The translations under genes were made by a program, and so were the position numbers. A stretch of DNA of 34,945 nt, taken from assembly GCA_021848725.1 (NCBI GenBank), contig JAJZTS010000020.1, forward strand, positions 1 through 34,945, written 5' to 3'. Origin of the DNA: Pseudomonadota bacterium (GTDB taxonomy: Bacteria > Pseudomonadota > Gammaproteobacteria > Burkholderiales > Thiobacillaceae). A model generated the notes under the pieces. The model ran no database searches. It had not been told where the DNA came from and was given only the letters and a program-made list of their open reading frames with translations. Positions 1 through 14,685 of the stretch are shown one piece after another; position 1 is the stretch's first letter, and every line of letters starts with the position of its first letter.

Positions 1-2473
<2,473 letters not shown>

Positions 2474-2521
2474 ATAACCTTAAGTGGTTGCCGCTTAATG
2501 GTTATGCGTGGTCTGCCACGC
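2474..2521 (+). other. 23S-5S spacer hairpins, probable rRNA processing structures
   Basis: Directly after the 23S end, ATAACCTTAAG (2474-2484) can pair with CTTAA-T-GGTTAT (2494-2505), giving an 11-bp stem with one bulged T. A second hairpin, GCGTGG-TCTG-CCACGC, follows at 2506-2521. Structures here would be expected to take part in maturation of the 23S 3' end. The rest of the spacer to 2609 holds no gene that I can see. Confidence 0.4.
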
Positions 2522-2609
2522 AATCAAACCCAATAAAACCTTCTTCCCAGCTGTTAACAACAGACAAACCAGATTGCGTCGGTCGCATCGCGCGGCCGAT
2601 CTCAGTTAT

Positions 2610-2724
2610 GTCTGACGACCATAGCGGAGTGGCACCACACCTTCCCATCCCGAACAGGACCGTGAAACACTCCAGCGCCGATGATAGTGCGGATTACCCG
2701 TGTGAAAGTAGGTCATCGTCAGAC
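2610..2724 (+). rRNA. rrf: 5S ribosomal RNA
   Basis: A complete 115-nt 5S rRNA. The terminal helix I is visible as GTCTGACGA (2610-2618) pairing with TCGTCAGAC (2716-2724). The conserved core includes CCATCCCGAAC (2646-2656) and GGATTACCC near 2691-2699, as in proteobacterial 5S. It is the last gene of the rrn operon, followed ten bases later by an intrinsic terminator. Confidence 0.97.
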
Positions 2725-2733
2725 TCTCCCATC

Positions 2734-2766
2734 AAACCCCCTAGGTGAAAGCCTAGGGGGTTTTTA
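2734..2766 (+). terminator. rrn operon intrinsic terminator
   Basis: AAACCCCCTAGG (2734-2745) pairs perfectly with CCTAGGGGGTTT (2752-2763), closed by a T-G wobble and a GAAA tetraloop (2747-2750), and runs into a T tract. This is a textbook factor-independent terminator ending the rRNA transcript only about 30 bases before the carA promoter. Confidence 0.93.
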
Positions 2767-2794
2767 TTTGTAGAAGCCCATGTCAGGCGCCCCG

Positions 2795-2823
2795 TTGAGT
2801 GGCTCGGCTGGGCGCCGTATAAT
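2795..2823 (+). promoter_or_regulatory. sigma-70-type promoter of carAB
   Basis: TTGAGT (2795-2800), a 17-bp spacer, and a perfect TATAAT (2818-2823). Predicted transcription start is near 2829-2831, about 70 bases before carA. This is one of the best-matching promoters in the window. It sits between the rrn terminator and a second terminator in the carA leader. Confidence 0.8.
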
Positions 2824-2835
2824 TCATTCGGCTGT

Positions 2836-2886
2836 GTGAATCCTATCAAGCGGGGGGGCGAAAGCCGCCCCGTTTTTTACGTCTAG
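2836..2886 (+). CDS. possible 16-residue carA leader peptide
   Basis: A GTG-started reading frame, VNPIKRGGESRPVFYV then TAG, begins about 5-7 nt after the predicted transcription start and passes through the leader terminator hairpin to end 12 bases before carA. It has no Shine-Dalgarno sequence, so it would need leaderless-type initiation. It contains two Arg codons and a Phe-Tyr pair encoded in the U-rich tract. It could be chance; it is listed because a translated frame across a terminator is what an attenuation leader looks like. Confidence 0.22.
   Translation: MNPIKRGGESRPVFYV
2851..2878 (+). terminator. intrinsic terminator inside carA leader (candidate attenuator)
   Basis: CGGGGGGGC (2851-2859) pairs with GCCGCCCCG (2864-2872) with a single G-G mismatch, closes on a GAAA loop, and is followed by six T (2873-2878). 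It lies downstream of the -10 at 2818-2823 and upstream of the carA start, so transcripts from that promoter must read through it to express carAB. Premature termination would give an RNA of about 45-50 nt. Confidence 0.8.
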
Positions 2887-2898
2887 TCGGGAGCGATC

Positions 2899-4033
2899 TT
2901 GTCGAGGTACTTGCCAGCTATCCTAGCTCTTGCCGACGGTACCATACTCAAAGGCTACTCCATCGGGGCTGAAGGTATTGGTGTCGGCGAGGTGGTTTTC
3001 AATACCGCGATGACAGGGTATCAGGAGATATTGACTGACCCCTCGTATTGCCGGCAAATCGTTACCCTGACATACCCGCATATTGGCAATACCGGCACCA
3101 ACCTTGAAGACGAGGAATCGGCCCAGGTGCACGCATCCGGCTTGGTTGTCCGTGACTTGCCGCTGCTTGCCAGCAACTTCCGTAAACAACAAACGCTGTC
3201 GGACTATCTCAAGTCGAAGAATGTCGTCGCCATCGCCGGTTTAGATACGCGCAAGCTGACTCGTTTGCTGCGCGAAAAAGGTGCTCAAAATGGCTGCATC
3301 ATGGCGGGCAATATCGACGAGACGGCGGCTTTGACGCAGGCGCGGGCCTTCCCCGGTTTGGCGGGCATGGACCTGGCCAAGGTCGTTAGTTGTGCTACGC
3401 GGCAGCCATGGTCTGAGGGCGAATGGGCCCTGGGTAAGGGCTTCGTGACGCCGCCCGAGCCGACCTTTCAGGTGGTGGCCTACGACTTCGGTGCGAAGCG
3501 CAATATCTTGCGCATGCTGGCGAGCCGCGGCTGCAAGTTGACGGTGGTGCCGGCGCAAACGCCGGCGGCCGAGGTGTTGGCGCTGAATCCCGACGGGATT
3601 TTCCTGTCCAATGGCCCCGGTGATCCTGAACCTTGCGACTATGCGATTGCCGCAATCGGCGAATTTCTGTCGCGTGCGATTCCGACCTTCGGTATCTGCC
3701 TTGGCCACCAACTACTCGCGCTGGCGAGTGGCGCGCGCACTGTGAAGATGAAGTTCGGGCACCACGGCGCGAATCATCCGGTGCAGGACCTGGATAGCAA
3801 GCGGGTGATGATTACCAGCCAGAACCATGGCTTTGCCGTCGACCCCGTCAGCTTGCCGCAGAATGTGAAGGCCACCCACGTCTCCCTGTTCGATGGTTCG
3901 CTGCAAGGCATCGCCCGCACCGACGTGCCGGCCTTCAGCTTCCAGGGGCACCCCGAGGCGAGCCCCGGCCCGCACGATGTGGCCTACCTGTTCGATCGCT
4001 TCATCAAGCTCATGCAAGACAACAAGGCGCAAC

Positions 4034-4041
<8 letters not shown>
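2899..4041 (+). CDS. carA: carbamoyl-phosphate synthase small (glutaminase) subunit
   Basis: CarA hydrolyses glutamine and channels ammonia to CarB for carbamoyl phosphate, the shared precursor of pyrimidines and arginine. The 380-aa length is normal. The N-terminal CPSase small-chain domain covers about 1-150. The class I glutamine amidotransferase domain (about 190-375) has the nucleophile Cys267 in FGICLGHQ and the His351/Glu353 pair in [12 protein letters not shown]. The start is TTG at 2899 with GGGAG five bases upstream. A second TTG at 2911 would also give a family-like N terminus (PAILALADG), but its GAGG is too close. No ATG is available nearby, which may itself limit expression. The gene overlaps carB by 8 bases. 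Confidence 0.97.
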
Positions 4042-7237
<3,196 letters not shown>

Positions 7238-7251
7238 TTGGGGAGAGAACG

Positions 7252-7734
7252 ATGTCCATGAGCAAGATTCCCCTGACCGTGCGCGGCGCCGAGTTGCTGC
7301 GCGAGGAACTGCAACGCCTGAAGTCGGTCGAGCGGCCGAACGTGATCGCCGCCATCGCCGAGGCCCGCTCGCACGGCGACCTGTCGGAAAACGCCGAATA
7401 CGATGCGGCCAAGGAGCGGCAGGGCTTCATCGAGGGCCGGATCAAGGAACTGGAAGGCAAGCTGGCCAACGCCCAGATCATCGACCCGCGCCACCTCGAT
7501 GCCGAGGGTCGCGTGGTGTTCGGCGCCACGGTCGAGCTGGTCGATGCCGAGACCGGCGACGAGGTGCGCTACCAGATCGTCGGCGACGACGAGGCCGACA
7601 TCAAGGCCGGTAAGATCTCGGTCAGCTCTCCGATTGCCCGCGCCCTGATCGGCAAATACGCCGGCGACGTGGCCGATGTCCATGCCCCCGGCGGCATCCG
7701 CCATTACGAGATCGTCGACGTCCACTACCTCTGA
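7252..7734 (+). CDS. greA: transcription elongation factor GreA
   Basis: GreA rescues backtracked RNA polymerase by stimulating cleavage of the transcript 3' end. The protein is 160 aa. An N-terminal coiled coil (about 1-78) carries the acidic tip residues in [10 protein letters not shown] (Asp43, Glu46), followed by a C-terminal FKBP-like domain. A GGGGAGAG ribosome-binding site at 7239-7246 fits the ATG at 7252; the ATG at 7258 would give the more usual MSKIPLT start. The gene lies 14 bases after carB, so it is probably co-transcribed with carAB. Confidence 0.96.
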   Translation: MSMSKIPLTVRGAELLREELQRLKSVERPNVIAAIAEARSHGDLSENAEYDAAKERQGFIEGRIKELEGKLANAQIIDPRHLDAEGRVVFGATVELVDAETGDEVRYQIVGDDEADIKAGKISVSSPIARALIGKYAGDVADVHAPGGIRHYEIVDVHYL

Positions 7735-7739
7735 GTGTC

Positions 7740-8192
7740 GTGAGAAATTTCCCCGATCTGCTGGCTAACTGGCTGCTTGCCTTGTGGGTGGGCGGCACTT
7801 GGGCCATTGGCTACTTGGCCGCGCCGGTGCTGTTCAATGCCTTGGACGACAAAATGCTGGCCGGCCATCTAGCGGGCGAGATGTTCAAGTGGACGGCCTC
7901 TTTCGGTATCGTGGCCGCGGCCTATCTGCTGAGCTTTCGGCTCAATCGCTTGGGCGGCCGCGCGTTCAAGCAGGGCTTTTTCTGGATTGTGCTGGCGATG
8001 CTGCTGATCACGCTGGCCGGCCGCTTTGGCATTCAGCCCATTCTAGAGCAGCTCAAGGGTCAGGCTCTGCCGCAGGACGTGATGCATAGCCTGGTGCGTG
8101 ATCGTTTTCAGGCCTGGCATGGCGTGTCCAGCGTGCTCTATCTGATCCAAAGCCTGCTCGGCCTGGCCTTGGTGGCCAAGGCTAAGGGCTGA
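7740..8192 (+). CDS. DUF4149 family membrane protein
   Basis: A 150-aa integral membrane protein of unknown function. Four hydrophobic segments can be seen at roughly residues 8-30, 48-66, 78-98 and 128-147. The WVGGTWAIGYLAAPVLF stretch near the N terminus and the FQAWHGVSSVLYLIQSLLGL end are what I associate with the DUF4149 family, found next to greA in betaproteobacteria. The start is GTG at 7740, five bases after the greA stop, with only a weak ribosome-binding site, so it may depend on translational coupling. It converges on yhbY with 13 bases between the two stops. Function unassigned. Confidence 0.8.
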   Translation: MRNFPDLLANWLLALWVGGTWAIGYLAAPVLFNALDDKMLAGHLAGEMFKWTASFGIVAAAYLLSFRLNRLGGRAFKQGFFWIVLAMLLITLAGRFGIQPILEQLKGQALPQDVMHSLVRDRFQAWHGVSSVLYLIQSLLGLALVAKAKG

Positions 8193-8205
8193 ACCAGGCG
8201 CTCGT

Positions 8206-8499
8206 TCAAGGCAACTTGATCTGAGGCTTGGCGGCGGGTTTGTAGACCAAGAGCAGCTTGCCGATGTGCTGGACCGGCGCGCAATCAACTGTTTCGCAGA
8301 TCGCTTGGAGCCAAGCCTCCCGCTCTTCCCGGTTGTCGTTCAGCACGCGGACCTTAATCAGTTCGTGCGCGGCCAAGCTATTGCCGATCTCCTTGAGCAC
8401 GGCTTCGGTCAGGCCGGCATTGCCGATCATGACCACGGGTTTTAGGTTGTGTGCCAAGCTTTTGAGGTATTTGCGCTGGGCGGGATCGAGTTCGAACAT
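8206..8499 (-). CDS. yhbY: YhbY/CRS1 family ribosome assembly RNA-binding protein
   Basis: A 97-aa protein of the CRS1-YhbY (CRM) domain family; Escherichia coli YhbY associates with pre-50S particles. The family opening LDPAQRKYLKSLAHNLKPVVMIG is followed by the GxxG-type loop GNAG and a basic KVRVLNDNREER helix region. The start is set at the ATG complementary to 8497-8499, where family similarity begins; a 16-residue upstream extension overlaps rlmE and looks unrelated. No clear Shine-Dalgarno sequence is seen. It is transcribed divergently from rlmE with only 31 bases between start codons, and both products act on the large ribosomal subunit. Confidence 0.93.
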   Translation of the reverse strand: MFELDPAQRKYLKSLAHNLKPVVMIGNAGLTEAVLKEIGNSLAAHELIKVRVLNDNREEREAWLQAICETVDCAPVQHIGKLLLVYKPAAKPQIKLP

Positions 8500-8530
8500 G
8501 ATGGTTGCTGCCAAAAAGGGCGAATAGTAC

Positions 8531-9169
8531 ATGAAGCGTAGCAGCAAGACCCGGGCCTGGCATCATCGCCATGTCCACGATTTCTATGTCCGCGAGGCCC
8601 AGGCCCAGGGCTATCGTTCCCGCGCTGCGTTCAAGCTGATGGAGATCGATGACCGCGATCGCCTGTTCCGGCCGGGCATGACCGTGGTCGACCTCGGCGC
8701 TGCGCCCGGTGGCTGGTGTCAGGTCGCGGCCGAGCGGCTGAAGGGGCAGGGCCGGATCGTCGGACTCGACCTGCTGGAAGTCGCGCCGATTCCCGGGGTG
8801 GAATTCATCCAGGGCGATTTTACCGAGCAGGAGATCCTTCAGGCATTGGAGGCTGGGCTCGACGGTCGGCCGGTCGACCTTGTAATTTGCGATATGGCCC
8901 CCAACATCACAGGGATTGCCCCCGCCGACCAGGCCAAAAGTTATTATCTGGTCGAGTTGGCCCTGGATTTTGCCGCCACTTGGTTGCAACCTCATGGCAT
9001 ATTCTTGGTCAAGGTCTTTCAAGGCGAAGGTTTCGAGGCCTTTATGAAGGCGATGCGTGGCCATTTCAAGACGGTGGCCGTGCGCAAACCGAAGGCCTCG
9101 CGTGAGCGCAGCCCAGAGGTTTATCTGCTAGGACGCGAACTGATTGAAGCGGCGCGTAATTTGGACTAA
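8531..9169 (+). CDS. rlmE: 23S rRNA (uridine-2'-O)-methyltransferase RlmE (FtsJ/RrmJ)
   Basis: This enzyme 2'-O-methylates U2552 in the A-loop of 23S rRNA on the assembled 50S subunit, using S-adenosylmethionine. The 212-aa protein has the Rossmann-fold SAM motif VVDLGAAPGGW (residues 52-62). The K-D-K-E catalytic tetrad of the family is readable as Lys35 (AAFKL), Asp121 (CDMAP), Lys161 (LVKVFQG) and Glu196 (SPEVYLL). The start is ATG at 8531 with AAGGG about ten bases upstream. It is followed after 42 bases by ftsH, the ancient ftsJ-ftsH neighbourhood. Confidence 0.97.
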   Translation: MKRSSKTRAWHHRHVHDFYVREAQAQGYRSRAAFKLMEIDDRDRLFRPGMTVVDLGAAPGGWCQVAAERLKGQGRIVGLDLLEVAPIPGVEFIQGDFTEQEILQALEAGLDGRPVDLVICDMAPNITGIAPADQAKSYYLVELALDFAATWLQPHGIFLVKVFQGEGFEAFMKAMRGHFKTVAVRKPKASRERSPEVYLLGRELIEAARNLD

Positions 9170-9182
9170 GTTGGGGCTTGCG

Positions 9183-9198
9183 ACGCGAGTTGTCGCGT
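9183..9198 (+). other. small GC-rich hairpin in ftsH leader
   Basis: ACGCGA (9183-9188), a GTTG loop, and TCGCGT (9193-9198) form a perfect 6-bp hairpin. It ends three bases before the GAGG ribosome-binding site of ftsH at 9202-9205. There is no T tract, so it is not a terminator. It might influence ribosome access, but no regulatory role is shown by the sequence. Confidence 0.3.
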
Positions 9199-9211
9199 AT
9201 AGAGGAATGAG

Positions 9212-11101
<1,890 letters not shown>

Positions 11102-11131
11102 GCGCAAGCGGTTCGCGCCAAGGGCGGCCAG

Positions 11132-11168
11132 GCGGGGCGTGTTAAACTGCACGCCCCGCTTCGTTTTT
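11132..11168 (+). terminator. intrinsic terminator after ftsH
   Basis: GCGGGGCGTG (11132-11141) pairs perfectly with CACGCCCCGC (11150-11159) around an 8-nt loop, followed by TTCGTTTTT (11160-11168). The folP GTG is only 11 bases beyond. The loop reads TTAAACTG, and TGTTAAACT resembles an extended -10 (4 of 6 to TATAAT after a TG), so the same bases may serve as a folP promoter. No good -35 is visible. Confidence 0.85.
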
Positions 11169-11179
11169 GTGCTGCCAGC

Positions 11180-12010
11180 GTGACTTTTCTTTGCGGCCGA
11201 TACCGGTTCGATCTCACCCGCCCCTTGGTCATGGGGGTGGTCAACGTCACCCCCGATTCCTTCTCCGACGGCGGCCGTTATCTCGGCGCCGAACAAGCCA
11301 TCGCCCATGGCCTGAGCCTGCGTGAGGCCGGTGCCGATATCCTCGACATCGGCGGCGAATCGACCCGGCCCGGGGCCGAGGCGGTGCCGCCGCAGGCGGA
11401 ACTGGATCGGGTGCTGCCGGTGATCGAGGGGCTGCGCGAGTCCGGCGCGGCCATTTCGGTCGATACCTCTAAGCCCGAGGTCATGCGTGCCGCCATTGCC
11501 GCTGGGGCCGATCTGGTCAATGACGTTTGTGCGCTGTCGGAACCCGGTGCGCTGGCCGCGGTGGCCCAAAGCGCGGTCGGCCTTTGCCTTATGCACATGC
11601 AGGGCCAGCCTCGGACCATGCAGGCCAACCCCCAATACGTCGATGTCGTGGCCGAAGTGGCCGCTTACCTCGGGCAGCGCGTGGCCGCGGCGCAGGCCGC
11701 CGGCATCGCCCGCGAGCGCATCCTGATCGATCCGGGCTTCGGTTTCGGCAAGAGCTTGGACCATAATCTGGCCTTGCTGCGGGCGTTGCCGCGCTTGGCC
11801 AGCATTGCGCCGGTGTTGGCCGGGCTGTCGCGCAAATCGATGTTGGGCCTGATCACCGGCCGGCCGGTGGAAGACAGATTGGCCGCTAGCCTGGCCGCGG
11901 CCCTGGCGGCGGTGGCGCGCGGCGCCGCGGTGGTGCGGGTACACGATGTCAAGGAAACGGTCGACGCCCTCAAGGTGTGGGCCGCAATCGAGGAAAACGG
12001 GAATGGCTAG
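11180..12010 (+). CDS. folP: dihydropteroate synthase
   Basis: FolP condenses 6-hydroxymethyl-7,8-dihydropterin diphosphate with p-aminobenzoate in folate synthesis and is the sulfonamide target. The 276-aa TIM-barrel protein has both family signatures: [15 protein letters not shown] (18-32, with Asn22) and GGESTRPGA (58-66, with Arg63). It also has MHMQG (138-142), DPGFGFGK (184-191) and the SRKS pterin/phosphate motif (217-220). The start is GTG at 11180 with no strong ribosome-binding site, immediately after the ftsH terminator. It overlaps glmM by 8 bases, so the folP-glmM pair is translationally coupled, a common proteobacterial arrangement. Confidence 0.97.
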   Translation: MTFLCGRYRFDLTRPLVMGVVNVTPDSFSDGGRYLGAEQAIAHGLSLREAGADILDIGGESTRPGAEAVPPQAELDRVLPVIEGLRESGAAISVDTSKPEVMRAAIAAGADLVNDVCALSEPGALAAVAQSAVGLCLMHMQGQPRTMQANPQYVDVVAEVAAYLGQRVAAAQAAGIARERILIDPGFGFGKSLDHNLALLRALPRLASIAPVLAGLSRKSMLGLITGRPVEDRLAASLAAALAAVARGAAVVRVHDVKETVDALKVWAAIEENGNG

Positions 12011-13373
12011 GAAGTACTTCGGAACCGATGGCGTGCGCGGACGGGTGGGCGAGATGCCGATCACGCCGGACTTCGTCATGCGCCTGGGCTATGCCGCCGG
12101 CAAGGTGCTGGTCGCGGCCGAACACGCGGCCTTGCACGGCGAGCGGCCGGCGGTGCTGATCGGCAAGGACACCCGGGTCTCCGGCTACATGCTGGAATCG
12201 GCGCTGGAGGCCGGGCTGACTGCGGCCGGCGTCGACGTCCGCCTGGTTGGACCGATGCCGACGCCGGGCGTGGCCTATCTCACCCGGGCGCTGCGCCTGC
12301 AGGCCGGCATCGTCATCTCCGCCTCGCACAATCCGTTCGAGGACAACGGCATCAAGTTCTTCTCCGCCCAGGGCGCCAAGCTGCCGGACACGATCGAAAC
12401 CGCTATCGAGGCCGAGATGGACAAACCCATGCAGACCGTGGCCCCGCGCGAGGTCGGCAAGGTCAAGCGGGTGGACGATGCCGCCGGCCGCTACATCGAA
12501 TTCTGCAAGAGCACCTTCCCGACCGACCTCGACCTGCGCGGCCTGCGCATCGTGGTCGACTGTGCCAACGGCGCGGCCTACCACATCGCCCCGCACGTAT
12601 TCCACGAGCTGGGCGCGGAGGTCGTCAATATCGGCAGCGAGCCGGACGGCTTCAACATCAACGACAAGTGCGGTGCCACCTATACCGCCACCTTGAGCCA
12701 GGCGGTGCGGGCGCATAAGGCTGATCTCGGCATTGCCCTCGATGGCGACGGCGACCGCTTGATGATGGCGGATGCCGGCGGCGAGATCGCCGACGGCGAT
12801 CGCCTGCTCTATGTGATCGCCCGGCATCGCAAGGAGATGGGTGCCATGCAGGGCGGTGTCGTCGGCACCTTGATGACCAATCTCGGGACCGAGCTGGCTT
12901 TAAAGCAGCTCGGTTGCGAGTTTAGGCGGGCGAAAGTGGGTGACCGCTACGTCTTGGAGCAATTGCAGGCCGAAGGCTGGTCGCTCGGCGGCGAAAGCTC
13001 GGGACATTTGCTGTGCTTGGACAAGCACAGCACCGGCGACGGCATCATCTCGGCATTGCAGGTCCTGGCCGCCTTGCGCCGCTCCGGCAAGGCCCTGGCC
13101 GACTACGTCAAGGACTGCCCGCACTTCCCGCAAGTGTTGGTCAACGTCAGGGTGCCCAAGGGCTTTACCCTGGACGGGCGGCCGGAAGTGGCGAAAGCGG
13201 TGGCCGAGGTAGAGGCCGAACTCGGCGAGGAAGGGCGTATCGTGCTGCGTTCTTCCGGTACCGAGCCCCTGATCCGGGTCATGGTGGAAGGCCGCCAATC
13301 CGGCCAAGTTGGCGCCGCGGCGGAGCGGATCGCCGAGGTCGTGCGCGCCCTGGCCGGCCCGAGTCAAGGCTAA
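12003..13373 (+). CDS. glmM: phosphoglucosamine mutase
   Basis: GlmM interconverts glucosamine-6-phosphate and glucosamine-1-phosphate on the way to UDP-N-acetylglucosamine for peptidoglycan and lipopolysaccharide. The protein is 456 aa. The phosphoserine loop [16 protein letters not shown] places the catalytic Ser at 108. The Mg-binding loop DGDGDR carries Asp247, Asp249 and Asp251, the sugar-binding GGESSGH follows, and the C-terminal phosphate loop is [12 protein letters not shown]. The ATG at 12003 begins [13 protein letters not shown], the usual N terminus; the 19-residue upstream extension is the end of folP in another frame. Confidence 0.98.
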   Translation: MARKYFGTDGVRGRVGEMPITPDFVMRLGYAAGKVLVAAEHAALHGERPAVLIGKDTRVSGYMLESALEAGLTAAGVDVRLVGPMPTPGVAYLTRALRLQAGIVISASHNPFEDNGIKFFSAQGAKLPDTIETAIEAEMDKPMQTVAPREVGKVKRVDDAAGRYIEFCKSTFPTDLDLRGLRIVVDCANGAAYHIAPHVFHELGAEVVNIGSEPDGFNINDKCGATYTATLSQAVRAHKADLGIALDGDGDRLMMADAGGEIADGDRLLYVIARHRKEMGAMQGGVVGTLMTNLGTELALKQLGCEFRRAKVGDRYVLEQLQAEGWSLGGESSGHLLCLDKHSTGDGIISALQVLAALRRSGKALADYVKDCPHFPQVLVNVRVPKGFTLDGRPEVAKAVAEVEAELGEEGRIVLRSSGTEPLIRVMVEGRQSGQVGAAAERIAEVVRALAGPSQG

Positions 13374-13403
13374 ATCCGTAAAAATGGTGGATTGCCTTAA
13401 ATG

Positions 13404-13431
13404 GGGCTGACGCGTAAGCTCGGCCCGGATT
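13404..13431 (+). terminator. weak hairpin after glmM, possible terminator
   Basis: GGGCTGA (13404-13410) pairs with TCGGCCC (13420-13426) including one T-G wobble, and inner GC-GTAA-GC can extend the stem past a bulged C. It is followed by GGATTTTG rather than a clean T run, so termination efficiency is doubtful. It lies 30 bases after the glmM stop and just ahead of the pstS regulatory region. Confidence 0.35.
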
Positions 13432-13439
13432 TTGAATTA

Positions 13440-13481
13440 TTACAGTTTGTTCATCTAACTGTAACAATCGGCCAGTAGCAT
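13440..13481 (+). promoter_or_regulatory. PhoB-like box and promoter region of pstS
   Basis: Reading TGTTCAT-CTAA-CTGTAAC at 13448-13465 gives two 7-mers in PHO-box spacing: 4 of 7 and 6 of 7 matches to CTGTCAT/CTGTCAC, with an AT-rich 4-base linker. Ten bases further is TAGCAT (13476-13481), the distance expected for the -10 of a PhoB-activated promoter, and no good -35 is present. The same segment is also an inverted repeat, TTACAGTT (13440-13447) and AACTGTAA (13457-13464), with a 9-base spacer. Control by phosphate limitation is the likely meaning. Confidence 0.5.
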
Positions 13482-13531
13482 TCGTGGCGGTCGCGGTGTG
13501 CGGCATTTCTGTCCGATTTGGAGGCATTGCA

Positions 13532-14560
13532 ATGATTCAATCTAAGCGTTTTATGTTCAAGCTGATGGGTATGTCCACTGTCGCGGCTATGGGCTTTGCC
13601 GCCGCCGTGAGCGCCCAGGCAACCGATATTACTGGCGCCGGCTCCACCTTCGCCTACCCGTCCTATACCAAGTGGGCGGAGGCCTTCAAGGCCGTTGGTG
13701 GCGTTAACGTCAACTACCAAGGCATCGGTTCCGGCGGTGGTATGAAGCAGATCAAGGCCAAGACCGTCGATTTCGCCGGCACCGACGCGCCCATGAGCGA
13801 GGCCGAACTCGATGCCAACCATCTGGTCCAGTTCCCGAGCGAAATGGGTGGCGCCACCATCGTGGTCAACCTGCCTGGCATCAAAGCCAACGCGCTGAAG
13901 CTCGACGGCCCGACCGCCGCCGATATCTTCCGCGGCGCCATCACCAAGTGGAACGATCCCCGTATCGTCGCTCTGAACAAGGGCATGAAGCTGCCTGACC
14001 TGGCCATCACCGTCTGCTACCGTTCCGACGCTTCCGGCACCACGTTCATGTTCTCGAACTACCTGGCCAAGCAGTCCGAAGCCTTCAAGAAGGAAGTCGG
14101 TACCGGTACCGCCGTGAACTGGCCCGCCAACGGCGTGGGCGGCAAGGGCAACCCCGGTGTTGCCGCTAGCGTGCAAAAGATCGCTGGCGCTATCGGCTAT
14201 GCCGATTTCCCGGACGCGCGTGCCAATAACCTGACCTTCGTCATGCTGAAGAACAAGGCCGGCCATTTCGTGGCGCCGACCCAGAAGGCCATGGCTGCTG
14301 CCGCCACCTATGCCGATTTCAAGACCAAGACCATGGCCCCCGATCTGCTGGACATGCCTGGCAAGGACTCCTGGCCGATCGTCAGCGCCACCTATGTCCT
14401 GAGCTACGAGCAAGCCGATGCCGCCAAGCAGAAAGCCGTGAAGGACTTCTTTACCTGGTCCCTGAATCATGGCCAGAAGCTGGCTGAGGATCTGGGCTAT
14501 GTCGCCCTGCCGTCTTCGGTCGTGAAGCTGGTCGAAGCCCGCATGAAGGAAATGAAGTAA
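13532..14560 (+). CDS. pstS: phosphate ABC transporter, periplasmic phosphate-binding protein PstS
   Basis: PstS captures inorganic phosphate in the periplasm and delivers it to PstCA. The preprotein is 342 aa. Residues 1-30 form a signal peptide: basic MIQSKRFMFK, a hydrophobic Ala/Gly/Met core, and an AXA-type site after Ala28 or Ala30. The mature part opens TDITGAGSTFAYPSYTKW, the classic PstS start that includes phosphate contacts. The region AKTVDFAGTDAPMSE and the segment RSDASGTTFMF supply further ligands. A perfect GGAGG at 13520-13524, seven bases upstream, fixes the ATG at 13532. It is separated from pstC by two hairpins, which would let it be expressed more than the membrane subunits. 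Confidence 0.97.
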   Translation: MIQSKRFMFKLMGMSTVAAMGFAAAVSAQATDITGAGSTFAYPSYTKWAEAFKAVGGVNVNYQGIGSGGGMKQIKAKTVDFAGTDAPMSEAELDANHLVQFPSEMGGATIVVNLPGIKANALKLDGPTAADIFRGAITKWNDPRIVALNKGMKLPDLAITVCYRSDASGTTFMFSNYLAKQSEAFKKEVGTGTAVNWPANGVGGKGNPGVAASVQKIAGAIGYADFPDARANNLTFVMLKNKAGHFVAPTQKAMAAAATYADFKTKTMAPDLLDMPGKDSWPIVSATYVLSYEQADAAKQKAVKDFFTWSLNHGQKLAEDLGYVALPSSVVKLVEARMKEMK

Positions 14561-14580
14561 GACCCGGCAACGGTTTGATG

Positions 14581-14615
14581 ATCCGAGAGTGCCGCATGGC
14601 ATTCTCGGATTTTCT
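14581..14615 (+). terminator. hairpin after pstS, probable partial terminator
   Basis: ATCCGAGAGTGCC (14581-14593) pairs with GGCATTCTCGGAT (14598-14610), 13 bp with one G-T wobble and a GCAT loop, followed by TTTCT. It sits between pstS and pstC inside the presumed operon. A leaky terminator or an RNA-stabilising 3' end here would explain excess of the binding protein over the permease. Confidence 0.65.
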
Positions 14616-14652
14616 ACGATAGCAGCTTGAATCGCCCAGGCCGCTATCGTAG
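14614..14652 (+). repeat. second inverted repeat between pstS and pstC
   Basis: CTACGATAGC (14614-14623) and GCTATCGTAG (14643-14652) are perfect 10-bp arms around a 19-nt loop. They begin within the T-rich tail of the preceding hairpin and end 33 bases before pstC. There is no T run afterwards. It could be an mRNA structure protecting the pstCAB transcript or a protein-binding dyad; the sequence does not decide. Confidence 0.5.
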
Positions 14653-14685
14653 CAATCCAAGCGAAGAGATGGATGGACTGTTCTA

